6,557 nucleotides of DNA from an uncultured Bryobacterales bacterium (GTDB taxonomy: Bacteria > Acidobacteriota > Terriglobia > Bryobacterales > UBA6623): positions 1 to 6,557 of the forward strand of contig CAMPKL010000215.1 in assembly GCA_946887065.1 (NCBI GenBank), given 5' to 3'. The notes under the pieces are model-generated. The model made no database searches, was not told the DNA's origin, and worked only from the letters and a program-made list of their open reading frames with translations. The position numbers and the translations under genes are program-made. Shown in pieces: positions 1-6,557 of this stretch (positions are counted from its first letter, which is position 1; each line of letters starts with the position of its first letter).

Positions 1-1
1 C

Positions 2-2869
2 AGGATCAACCCCTTCCAGTCGACGGCGGGTCCCGGCTGGGACACGTTCACGCTGGCGACTAGTGCGGCAACAGGGACTTCATTGACGACTTCAGTTGAT
101 CGTGTGGGCATTAGTTCTTCCGACTGTCTAACCTGGGGCGCCGTCGCCTACAGTACACCCGTCAAGGATTCGGACAACGACGGACTCTTGGATGCTTGGG
201 AATCCTCAACAGGCCCCCTTTCGGATCCCGACGGAGAAGTGCTGCCGAATCTCGCTGCCATGGGAGCGAGTCCAACGCACAAGGATATCTTCATCGAGGT
301 CGGCTACATGTTCGCCGACTCCCCGCTGGCCTACGGCGGCATCACGAAGCCCGCGCACTCGCACTTGCCGGTTCCCGACGCTCTGAAGATGGTCGGCGAT
401 TCGTTCCGGAACGCTCCGGTTTCGAATCCGGACGGCATTTCAGGAATCTCCGCGCACTTCGACGTGGGAAGCAGCTACCCCTTTGGCTCGGCCGACGCTT
501 ACGTGATACGCGGCGCGGGTTTATCTAGGGGCGGGGACGCAATCCATGAGACAGCCACGGTCTGTACGCCTGGCGCTCTAGATCCGCCGTGGGTATGCCA
601 GTTCGCAGGCCATCCGGGGACAGTGGGCTGGAAGAGCGGTTTCCGGTTTCTGAAAGACGCGCCGACGACGTTGACGGATGATCAGTGCGAAATCGCCGAT
701 GGCGATCACAGCCCCCTGACGACGTGCGAGCGGCGGTTCGATCGTAACCGCAAGGATATCTTTCGCTACGCCCTTTTCGCTCACGCATTGGGCGTTCCTA
801 AGGCATCGTGCTTGGTTCAAGATCCGGCTAGCCCGAACTTCGGCTTGCCGGACTTGACCTGCATGGATACCGTCGCCGAGTACCACGCACCGGTAACGAA
901 TACGGGAGTGGGCGACTTTCTTGGCGGCGACCTCATGGTCACTCTCGGCAGCTTCCCGAACACTGCGGGCCTGCCGATTGGAAATACCTTCATGCAAGCT
1001 TCCACGTTTCTGCATGAGATTGGGCACACCCTCGCGCGCCGCCATAACGGAAGCGCGATCGAACCGAACTGCAGCCCCAACTACCTGAGCGTGATGAACT
1101 ATTTGTTTCAGCTGCGGGGATTGGTCGACGATGCGGGAGCGGCCCATATCGACTTCTCGGGCCAGCGTCTCCCTACGTTAGATGAAACCTCGCTGACCGA
1201 ACCGGGATTGTTGGGCTACGATCTTGATCCTCCGTTCGGAATGCCGTCCTATCGAACGGCCTGGTATGCGCCGCGTGTGCCGGGATCGTTGGGAATTCTA
1301 TTAGACCTCCCGGCTGCCAAGCGGCATTGCGACGGCTCTCCCTTGTCGCCGCTGGAAGAAGCAGACCGGCTCGCTGGAGGCGGTGCCGTTCGCCTGGACG
1401 CCTCAAGCGTCGCCGGCGGCATCGACTGGCGCGGCGATGGTCTCCCTTCAACCTCAGCGCTCACTCAAGACGTCAACTTCGACGGCGCTGCCGGCGAGTT
1501 GCCTGGGTCCAACGATTGGGCGCTCATACGCCTGAATGGATTGGGTAGCCGGCGAAGCGTCGGCGGATGGTATCTGGTGCCCGATCCCGTCAATCCGGGA
1601 GACTTCTTGGCCTACATCGGACCGATGTCGTTGGATGCGGGCCGCGGAGATTTGGGCCGCGGCGACCTAGGTCGCGGTGATCTTGGCCGCGGAGATTTGG
1701 GCCGCGGTGATCTCGGCCGCGGAGATTTAGGCCGCGGTGACTTAGGCCGCGGCGACTTAGGCCGCGGTGATCTCGGCCGCGGAGATTTGGGCCGCGGTGA
1801 TCTCGGCCGCGGAGATTTGGGCCGCGGTGATCTCGGCCGCGGTGATCTCGGTGTGGGTCAGGATCTCAGCGCCGAAGTGGCATCCGCGAACGGCTACAGT
1901 CCTCCGAACGAGCTGAAGGGCGTCGTCCTCCAAGCGAGATGCGATGGATCCGCTCCCGCCGATTGCCACAGAAACCTGCTGGATTGGAAGAGCCCGAACG
2001 TCGGCAGTGCCGCCATATACACCGTTGGCCGAGTCAAGGGGACTGTGATAGATCCGGACAGTCTTGTGTCTGTGGTAGGCGAAACCCCCGCCGTGATTGG
2101 TCAGGACGCGTACGCTCTCACCGACCTTGAGGAGTTGCCCAATGGCCCGTTCACCTACTTGGTGAGGGCGAGTTTCGGGGACGGAACGAGGAGCGGTCTC
2201 TCCAATCTCGCGACCGTCCAGACCGTCAACGCAGCCCCTGTCGCGTTCCCTGAAAGCTATACGGTCGTCCAAAATGCAACGCTGAATGTGGCCGCTTTGG
2301 GCGTTCTGACGAACGATAAAGACATCGACAGTCCGACGCTGAGGGCCGGTCTGATCTCGGGACCTGCACACGGAACTCTCACCTTGAACCTTGACGGCTC
2401 GTTTACTTACAAGCCCACCGTCGGCTTCTATGGCCCGGATAGCTTCAAGTACGTCGCCAACGACGTCGACCCAACGCGCAGTTCCAACCAGGTGACCGTG
2501 CCGATCACGGTAATCCCGTTATACGGGTTCATCCCGGTCAAGAACCTTCCGCCGAGCAAGTCCGTGAAGCCAGGAACCTCGATTGATCTGTCTTGGAGAT
2601 TCACCGTGGCGGGCGTCGTCGTCGACAGCAACGATTCCGCCCCGCGCATCAAGATCAGCGGCCCGGGGGGTACCTTCTTCTATACGCGGGAGGCGCCTTT
2701 GAGCAGTTCATTTGGGCTGCCCACGGCTAAGAACTCTTGGACCTGGGTGTTCAGCTGGAAGGCGGTCAACGCCGCGGGCGCTAATCTGCCCATTGGGTCC
2801 TATGCTGTAACAATCGAAAGCCGCAAGACCGCGCAGACCTTCAGTGGCGGGACAATAGATGTAAAGTAA
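2..2869 (+). CDS. Secreted multidomain metzincin-type metalloprotease with GRGDL repeat array, partial (5' end outside window)
   Basis: The frame is open from the left edge to TAA at 2867-2869 (955 codons). A TTG at 83 is possible as a start but unlikely, because coding-like sequence continues upstream of it, so I call the gene partial. Residues are counted from the first codon in the window. DSDNDGLLDAWE (56-67) resembles a thrombospondin-3/EF-type Ca-binding loop. HEIGHTLARRH (338-348) is a metzincin-like zinc site with HExxH and a third His, and SVMNY with Met365 is the expected Met-turn. Fourteen GRGDL units follow (547-616). Then come a fibronectin-III-like domain (about 634-743), a cadherin/bacterial-Ig-like domain (about 744-838, with LTNDKDID and GSFTYKP) and a PxKF-like C-terminus (about 841-955). 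Closely spaced Cys pairs suggest disulfides and an extracytoplasmic location. Peptide hydrolysis is inferred from the zinc site; the substrate is unknown. No signal peptide can be seen because the N-terminus is missing. It ends 7 bp before the kinase gene. Confidence 0.88.
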   Translation, partial: RINPFQSTAGPGWDTFTLATSAATGTSLTTSVDRVGISSSDCLTWGAVAYSTPVKDSDNDGLLDAWESSTGPLSDPDGEVLPNLAAMGASPTHKDIFIEVGYMFADSPLAYGGITKPAHSHLPVPDALKMVGDSFRNAPVSNPDGISGISAHFDVGSSYPFGSADAYVIRGAGLSRGGDAIHETATVCTPGALDPPWVCQFAGHPGTVGWKSGFRFLKDAPTTLTDDQCEIADGDHSPLTTCERRFDRNRKDIFRYALFAHALGVPKASCLVQDPASPNFGLPDLTCMDTVAEYHAPVTNTGVGDFLGGDLMVTLGSFPNTAGLPIGNTFMQASTFLHEIGHTLARRHNGSAIEPNCSPNYLSVMNYLFQLRGLVDDAGAAHIDFSGQRLPTLDETSLTEPGLLGYDLDPPFGMPSYRTAWYAPRVPGSLGILLDLPAAKRHCDGSPLSPLEEADRLAGGGAVRLDASSVAGGIDWRGDGLPSTSALTQDVNFDGAAGELPGSNDWALIRLNGLGSRRSVGGWYLVPDPVNPGDFLAYIGPMSLDAGRGDLGRGDLGRGDLGRGDLGRGDLGRGDLGRGDLGRGDLGRGDLGRGDLGRGDLGRGDLGRGDLGRGDLGVGQDLSAEVASANGYSPPNELKGVVLQARCDGSAPADCHRNLLDWKSPNVGSAAIYTVGRVKGTVIDPDSLVSVVGETPAVIGQDAYALTDLEELPNGPFTYLVRASFGDGTRSGLSNLATVQTVNAAPVAFPESYTVVQNATLNVAALGVLTNDKDIDSPTLRAGLISGPAHGTLTLNLDGSFTYKPTVGFYGPDSFKYVANDVDPTRSSNQVTVPITVIPLYGFIPVKNLPPSKSVKPGTSIDLSWRFTVAGVVVDSNDSAPRIKISGPGGTFFYTREAPLSSSFGLPTAKNSWTWVFSWKAVNAAGANLPIGSYAVTIESRKTAQTFSGGTIDVK
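1640..1849 (+). repeat. 14 tandem 15-bp units encoding GRGDL
   Basis: There are fourteen uninterrupted 15-bp units inside the protease-like gene. Every one encodes Gly-Arg-Gly-Asp-Leu, and a degenerate unit GVGQDL follows (1850-1867). Arg is always CGC, while the second Gly varies (GGA, GGC, GGT), Asp varies (GAT, GAC) and Leu varies (TTG, CTA, CTT, CTC, TTA). All differences are synonymous. Thirteen of the fourteen units contain the palindrome CCGCGG; unit 3 does not. Because the unit length is a multiple of three, copy-number change keeps the frame. The peptide reads either as RGD motifs or, in the register GDLGR, as a pentapeptide-repeat-like pattern. Confidence 0.97.
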
Positions 2870-2876
2870 CGTAACG

Positions 2877-4142
<1,266 letters not shown>

Positions 4143-4172
<30 letters not shown>

Positions 4173-4252
4173 CTCGCAATCTCGGCGTCTCCCCTCCCGA
4201 AACGTTCGATGGCGACGCGGCTCGCGCGATCGCAGTCAGCCAAGGTCTGGGG
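4143..4252 (+). other. Frame break joining the kinase and TPR halves (probable out-of-frame deletion)
   Basis: The kinase frame reads GTLEPMPERK and stops at 4170-4172. The frame of the downstream TPR gene is open from 4151, just after a TGA at 4148-4150, and reads RAEVARNLGVSPPETFDGD and on through DAARAIAVSQGLGVVLSG into the start at 4253. That stretch looks like genuine FlgO-like domain sequence, so coding continuity is lost by a shift rather than by a gene boundary. From memory of related kinase-TPR proteins, about 15 residues normally lie between GTLEPM and the RNLGV-like segment. Their absence suggests a deletion of a non-multiple of three. GAGC occurs on both sides of the probable seam (4149-4152 and 4161-4164), a possible microhomology. 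Confidence 0.7.
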
Positions 4253-5818
4253 GTGGTTCTTTCCGGTACGGTGGAGCGCGAAGGAAACGCATACCATCTA
4301 ACACTGACGGCTTCAGAAGCCGTCACGGGAAACGTGATCCGTTCCGTTGAGGACAGAGCTTCAAGTAAAGAACAAGTCCTGGGCGCCGTCGCCAAGGTGG
4401 CCGCCGAAATGCGTAAGGCGCTTGGCGATGAGACGTCCGATTCCTCTCAGCGCTTCGCGATGGACACTCTTTCCGCTACATCCTTGGACGTCGTCCACGA
4501 GTATGCAACGGCGATGCAGGCTTTAGCCGACAGCGATTTTAATGAGGCTCTGGCGGGTTTCTCTCGTGCTGTCGATCTCGATCCGAACTTTGGCTTGGCC
4601 TACGCAGGCATGGCGATCACCTCGCGCAATCTTGACAGGCAGCAGGACGCGCAAACCTATGTCGAAAAGGCGCTAAGTCACCTCGACGGCATGACTGAGC
4701 GCGAGCGCTATCGCACTCGCGGCCTCTACTACATGGTCACGGGCGATCACCGGGCGTGCGTAAAAGAGTACGGAGATCTGATAGCCCGATATTCCGCTGA
4801 CGCGGCCGCCCGCAATAATCTAGCGTTGTGTTCCACCTATCTTCGTGATCTGCCCAAGGCCCTCACCGAAATGCAGCAGGTCGTCAAGATCTTGCCCAAC
4901 AGGGCGCTCTACCGCGAGAATCTTGCCCTCTATGCGGCCTATGCAGGTGATTTCCCCGCGGCCGAACGTGAAGTTCGCCGCATGAAGGATCCGAGCGTAT
5001 TTGGCCTGCTCGCGCTCGCGTTTTCGCAGGTGGGGCGAGACCAGGTCGCCGAAGCGGCCGAGACGTATCGGCAGATCGAGAAAATTGATGCTCTGGGAGC
5101 TTCCTATGCCGCGTCGGGTCTCGGCGACCTCGCCCTGTATCAGGGACGGATTTCGGACGCCTCGCGAATTTTTCAGCAAGGTGCGGCTTCGGATCAAGCA
5201 TCAGGCGACCTCTATCGTTCGGCGGTAAAACTGATCGCCTTGGGCCACGCCCAGCTGCTTAGGGATCAAAACGGGGCAGCCGTCGCTTCTGCGATTAGGG
5301 CCCTTGCCAACAGCAAGGCGATCAAGGTCCGCTTCCTGGCCGCTCGCTTGCTCGTCGAAGCCGGCGAAAGCGATCAGGCTCAGGCGATCGCCAAGGAACT
5401 GAGTCTGGAGTTTCAGGAAGAACCCCGCGCCTACGCGAAGATCATCCAAGGCATTGCCCTGTTGAAGGACGGCAATCCGCGCGAGGCGGTCCAGGTCTTA
5501 TCCGATGCGAACGGTCTTCTCGATACGTGGATCGGTCATTTCGATCTTGGCCGGGCCTACCTTGAGGGAGGAGCGTTCCCTCAAGCTGACTCGGAATTCG
5601 ACCGCTGCCTGGCCCGGCGCGGCGAGGCCCTTTCCTTCTTCCTCGATGAAGAACCCACGTACGGTTACTTTCCGCTCGTCTACTTCTATCAGGGCCGTGT
5701 CCGCGAAGGTCTGCACAGTTCTCGCGCCGTGGAGTCCTACCAGGCATACGCTAATATCCGAGGCAGAGCAGACGAGGATCCGCTTTTGCCGGATGTGCTG
5801 CGCCGGATCGGCAATTAG
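4253..5818 (+). CDS. TPR-repeat protein, detached C-terminal half of a kinase-FlgO-TPR protein
   Basis: The product has 521 residues if GTG 4253 is used; AAGG at 4242-4245 could serve as a weak ribosome-binding site. The homologous-looking frame extends upstream to 4151, so this start may be only a fallback after the frame break. The first ~75 residues finish a FlgO-like domain (VVLSGTVEREGNAYHLTLTA, then TGNVI and SSKEQVLGAVAK). From about residue 82 to the end come helical TPR-type repeats, for example an EALAGFSRAVDLDPNFGLAYAG unit and LPKALTEMQQVVKILPNRAL. The C-terminus DEEPTYGYFPLVYFYQGRVR followed by DPLLPDVLRR matches, as I recall it, the ending of bacterial kinase-TPR proteins. In an intact protein this part would lie across the membrane from the kinase and bind proteins or sense envelope state. 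Alone it has no signal peptide or membrane segment, so it would be cytoplasmic or unexpressed. Confidence 0.85.
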   Translation: MVLSGTVEREGNAYHLTLTASEAVTGNVIRSVEDRASSKEQVLGAVAKVAAEMRKALGDETSDSSQRFAMDTLSATSLDVVHEYATAMQALADSDFNEALAGFSRAVDLDPNFGLAYAGMAITSRNLDRQQDAQTYVEKALSHLDGMTERERYRTRGLYYMVTGDHRACVKEYGDLIARYSADAAARNNLALCSTYLRDLPKALTEMQQVVKILPNRALYRENLALYAAYAGDFPAAEREVRRMKDPSVFGLLALAFSQVGRDQVAEAAETYRQIEKIDALGASYAASGLGDLALYQGRISDASRIFQQGAASDQASGDLYRSAVKLIALGHAQLLRDQNGAAVASAIRALANSKAIKVRFLAARLLVEAGESDQAQAIAKELSLEFQEEPRAYAKIIQGIALLKDGNPREAVQVLSDANGLLDTWIGHFDLGRAYLEGGAFPQADSEFDRCLARRGEALSFFLDEEPTYGYFPLVYFYQGRVREGLHSSRAVESYQAYANIRGRADEDPLLPDVLRRIGN

Positions 5819-5849
5819 ACTTCTCTGGATCGATCCTCCCGCGGCAGGT

Positions 5850-5869
5850 GGCCCCAAATGGTCCCAAAT
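5850..5869 (+). repeat. Tandem 10-bp repeat GGYCCCAAAT x2
   Basis: GGCCCCAAAT is followed immediately by GGTCCCAAAT, one mismatch in ten. It lies 31 bp after the TPR stop codon. It could be a protein-binding site or part of a mobile-element end; nothing in the sequence decides this. Confidence 0.55.
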
Positions 5870-5953
5870 CAGGGTGAATCCTAGACGTGAACGGGGGCAA
5901 GGGCGCACAGCCCCAAGATGGACGCTCCAAATCATTGCTCCGGTCCCTGTAGC

Positions 5954-6020
5954 AAAAAAAGATCGCGCGATGACTCGATCCACTCGCCTCGAAAGCCATT
6001 AACAAGCCTTTCTCGCGATC
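5954..6020 (-). terminator. Possible intrinsic terminator for the minus-strand remnant
   Basis: Read on the minus strand, GATCGCG (6020-6014) can pair with CGCGATC (5967-5961), directly followed by seven T (5960-5954). The loop is long (46 nt) but holds a smaller hairpin, GAAAG/CTTTC. It lies just after the TGA of the minus-strand frame at 6032-6235, where a terminator would be expected. The long loop keeps confidence low. Confidence 0.35.
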
Positions 6021-6031
6021 ACTACGTGGAA

Positions 6032-6235
6032 TCAGCTACGGACCAGCGGTTCTAGCGCCGCGTAGGTCTCCTCAGTCCGCAAGTGCGGCAGGTTCACGCG
6101 GAAGGCGAAGGAAACATTGGCCTGATCGAGCTGATCCAAGCCGCCGTCGAGAGTCGCGGCTGACCGGCCACGCTTGTTCTCGGAGGGGCGGTTTTCGTAG
6201 CAGTCAAACCATCGGCAACGATTGGCGTCTCTCCT
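6032..6235 (-). pseudogene. Start-less coding remnant, unknown function
   Basis: A minus-strand frame of 67 codons between a TAG (6238-6236) and TGA (6034-6032). It has no ATG or GTG start, but roughly three quarters of third codon positions in its C-terminal 48 codons are G or C, and the peptide looks protein-like: it includes LDGGLDQLDQANVSFAFRVN and ends HLRTEETYAALEPLVRS. A terminator-like structure follows. This fits the 3' end of a gene whose 5' part was lost, perhaps when the neighbouring tRNA fragment was formed. I do not recognise the family. It could still be a chance open frame. Confidence 0.35.
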
Positions 6236-6283
6236 CTAAGTTGTTTGTTCGAGGGTTTGGCAATTGGGATGCACTGCCCTCCC

Positions 6284-6334
6284 CGTTGGGCTCATAACCC
6301 AAAAGTCGAAGGTTCAAATCCTTCCCCGCAACCA
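6284..6334 (+). tRNA. 3' fragment of an initiator tRNA-fMet (CAT), likely attachment-site footprint
   Basis: The anticodon stem TTGGG (6286-6290) pairs with CCCAA (6298-6302) around the loop CTCATAA, giving anticodon CAT (6293-6295). The three consecutive G:C pairs are the initiator hallmark. A 5-nt variable loop follows, then T-stem GAAGG/CCTTC (6308-6312 and 6320-6324) with loop TTCAAAT, then CCCGCA, discriminator A and encoded CCA (6332-6334). The 3' acceptor strand is one C shorter than the usual CCCCGCA. Upstream I find no D-arm and no 5' acceptor strand able to pair with it, so this is not a complete tRNA gene. Integrating elements that recombine at tRNA genes commonly leave such a 3' duplicate. 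Confidence 0.75.
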
Positions 6335-6372
6335 ATCTTTTCGACGATTTCCATGCTCCGCCTGGGCAGGGT

Positions 6373-6395
6373 GTTCACCCAAACGTTCACCCAAA
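6373..6395 (+). repeat. Two 11-bp direct repeats GTTCACCCAAA
   Basis: GTTCACCCAAA occurs at 6373-6383 and 6385-6395 with a single C between them. The first copy overlaps an inverted repeat GGGTG-TT-CACCC (6369-6380). The pair begins 39 bp after the CCA of the tRNA fragment, a position where recombinase arm-type sites are often found. It could equally be an operator near the end of the minus-strand regulator gene. Confidence 0.6.
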
Positions 6396-6418
6396 ATCTG
6401 CACGAATCACGGCGTGCA
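6393..6418 (-). terminator. Possible intrinsic terminator of the LuxR-type gene
   Basis: On the minus strand, TGCACG (6418-6413) and CGTGCA (6404-6399) form a 6-bp stem with an 8-nt loop, followed by GATTTT. It starts about 20 nt after the stop codon at 6439. The short stem and four-T tract make it weak. Confidence 0.35.
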
Positions 6419-6438
6419 CCCCTTTGACCAGCAGGCTA

Positions 6439-6557
6439 CTAGCGAAGGCTGCGGCCTAGCCTTTCGCGTTCAATGAACTGGACAAGGGATTCGCGGTCGT
6501 GGACTTCCAGCTTCGTGTAGATGGACCGCAAGTGCCAGCGCACTGTTTCCCTCGTGA
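6439..6557 (-). CDS. LuxR-type response/transcription regulator, C-terminal HTH end (partial)
   Basis: The last 38 residues of a minus-strand gene whose 5' part lies beyond the right edge. The visible peptide begins TRETVRWHLRSIYTKLEVHD and ends IERERLGRSLR. This matches the recognition helix and final helix of LuxR/FixJ/MalT-type DNA-binding domains (typical pattern TVRWHL, IY.KL.V..R). The protein would bind promoter DNA; its sensing domain is not visible, so I cannot say whether it is a response regulator or a MalT-like activator. It ends with two stops in a row (TAG TAG, 6441-6436). It is convergent with the + strand genes and separated from them by the tRNA scar. Confidence 0.88.
   Translation of the reverse strand, partial: TRETVRWHLRSIYTKLEVHDRESLVQFIERERLGRSLR

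Larger units (their letters stand above)
5819..6031. other. Intergenic stretch without a convincing gene
   Basis: No coding-like frame beyond extensions of shadow frames. Visible items are a palindrome GGATCGATCC (5827-5836), the tandem 10-bp repeat listed separately, and a 5-bp GGGGC/GCCCC inverted repeat (5894-5898 and 5910-5914) without a T-run. There is no clear + strand terminator after the TPR gene. The right part (5954-6020) looks like a minus-strand terminator. Confidence 0.5.

Noticed and set aside
578..1147. Minus-strand frame of 189 codons opposite the metalloprotease core
   Set aside because: The + strand carries the zinc motif and Met-turn here; the antisense product shows no domain.
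1640..1849. Tandem array as a possible CRISPR
   Set aside because: Units are 15 bp with no spacers, and they encode an in-frame peptide repeat inside a gene.
1757..2371. Long minus-strand open frame (204 codons) with EITAA/QISAA repeats
   Set aside because: It is the complement of the GRGDL array and downstream domain-coding sequence; the periodic DNA keeps stops out. The + strand product has recognisable domains, this one does not.
5894..5914. GGGGC/GCCCC hairpin as a terminator for the TPR gene
   Set aside because: Only five pairs, an 11-nt loop and no T-run after it on either strand.
5498..5983. Minus-strand frame of 161 codons and + strand frame 5505-6002 over the end of the TPR gene
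   Set aside because: Both overlap the clearly coding TPR frame and give arginine/serine-rich, domain-less products typical of shadows in GC-rich DNA.
6258..6334. A complete tRNA gene ending at 6334
   Set aside because: The upstream bases cannot form a D-arm or an acceptor strand pairing with CCCGCA; only the 3' part is tRNA-like.
6245..6476. Two short + strand frames across the tRNA fragment
   Set aside because: Their peptides (such as HNPKVEGSNPSP) are the usual false translation of a tRNA anticodon and T-arm.

Overview
The window reads as a stretch of a GC-rich Gram-negative-type genome. An Acidobacteriota or myxobacteria-like soil bacterium is my best guess, because large secreted proteases with bacterial Ig-like domains and serine/threonine kinases fused to TPR arrays are common there. 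The assignment rests on protein style only and is not firm.

Left part (2-2869, + strand): the 3' 955 codons of a large, probably secreted, metalloprotease-type protein whose beginning lies outside the window. In order it carries a Ca-binding-like DSDNDGLLD motif, a metzincin-type zinc site (HEIGHTLARRH plus a SVMNY Met-turn), a perfect 14-copy GRGDL pentapeptide array, a fibronectin-III-like domain, a cadherin/Ig-like domain and a PxKF-like C-terminal domain.

Middle part (2877-5818, + strand): seven bases further on begins a Hanks-type serine/threonine kinase with one C-terminal membrane segment, then a periplasmic FlgO-like/TPR region. The reading frame breaks near 4150-4172, so the kinase half (2877-4172) and the TPR half (open from 4151, first usable start GTG 4253, to 5818) are in different frames. 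From my recollection of the family these are normally one protein. About 15 residues also seem to be missing at the junction, which suggests a small out-of-frame deletion rather than a simple base-calling slip.

Right part (5819-6557): a mostly non-coding, scar-like region. It holds a tandem 10-bp repeat, a minus-strand start-less coding remnant (6032-6235) followed by a terminator-like structure, the 3' part of an initiator tRNA-fMet lacking its 5' part (likely an attachment-site footprint), a pair of 11-bp direct repeats just beyond it, and the C-terminal end of a minus-strand LuxR-type regulator that runs off the right edge.

The protease-like protein and the kinase gene are probably cotranscribed. 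The kinase could sense envelope conditions through its extracytoplasmic TPR part, but in this copy that link seems broken. The tRNA fragment suggests the region to its left may belong to an integrated island.
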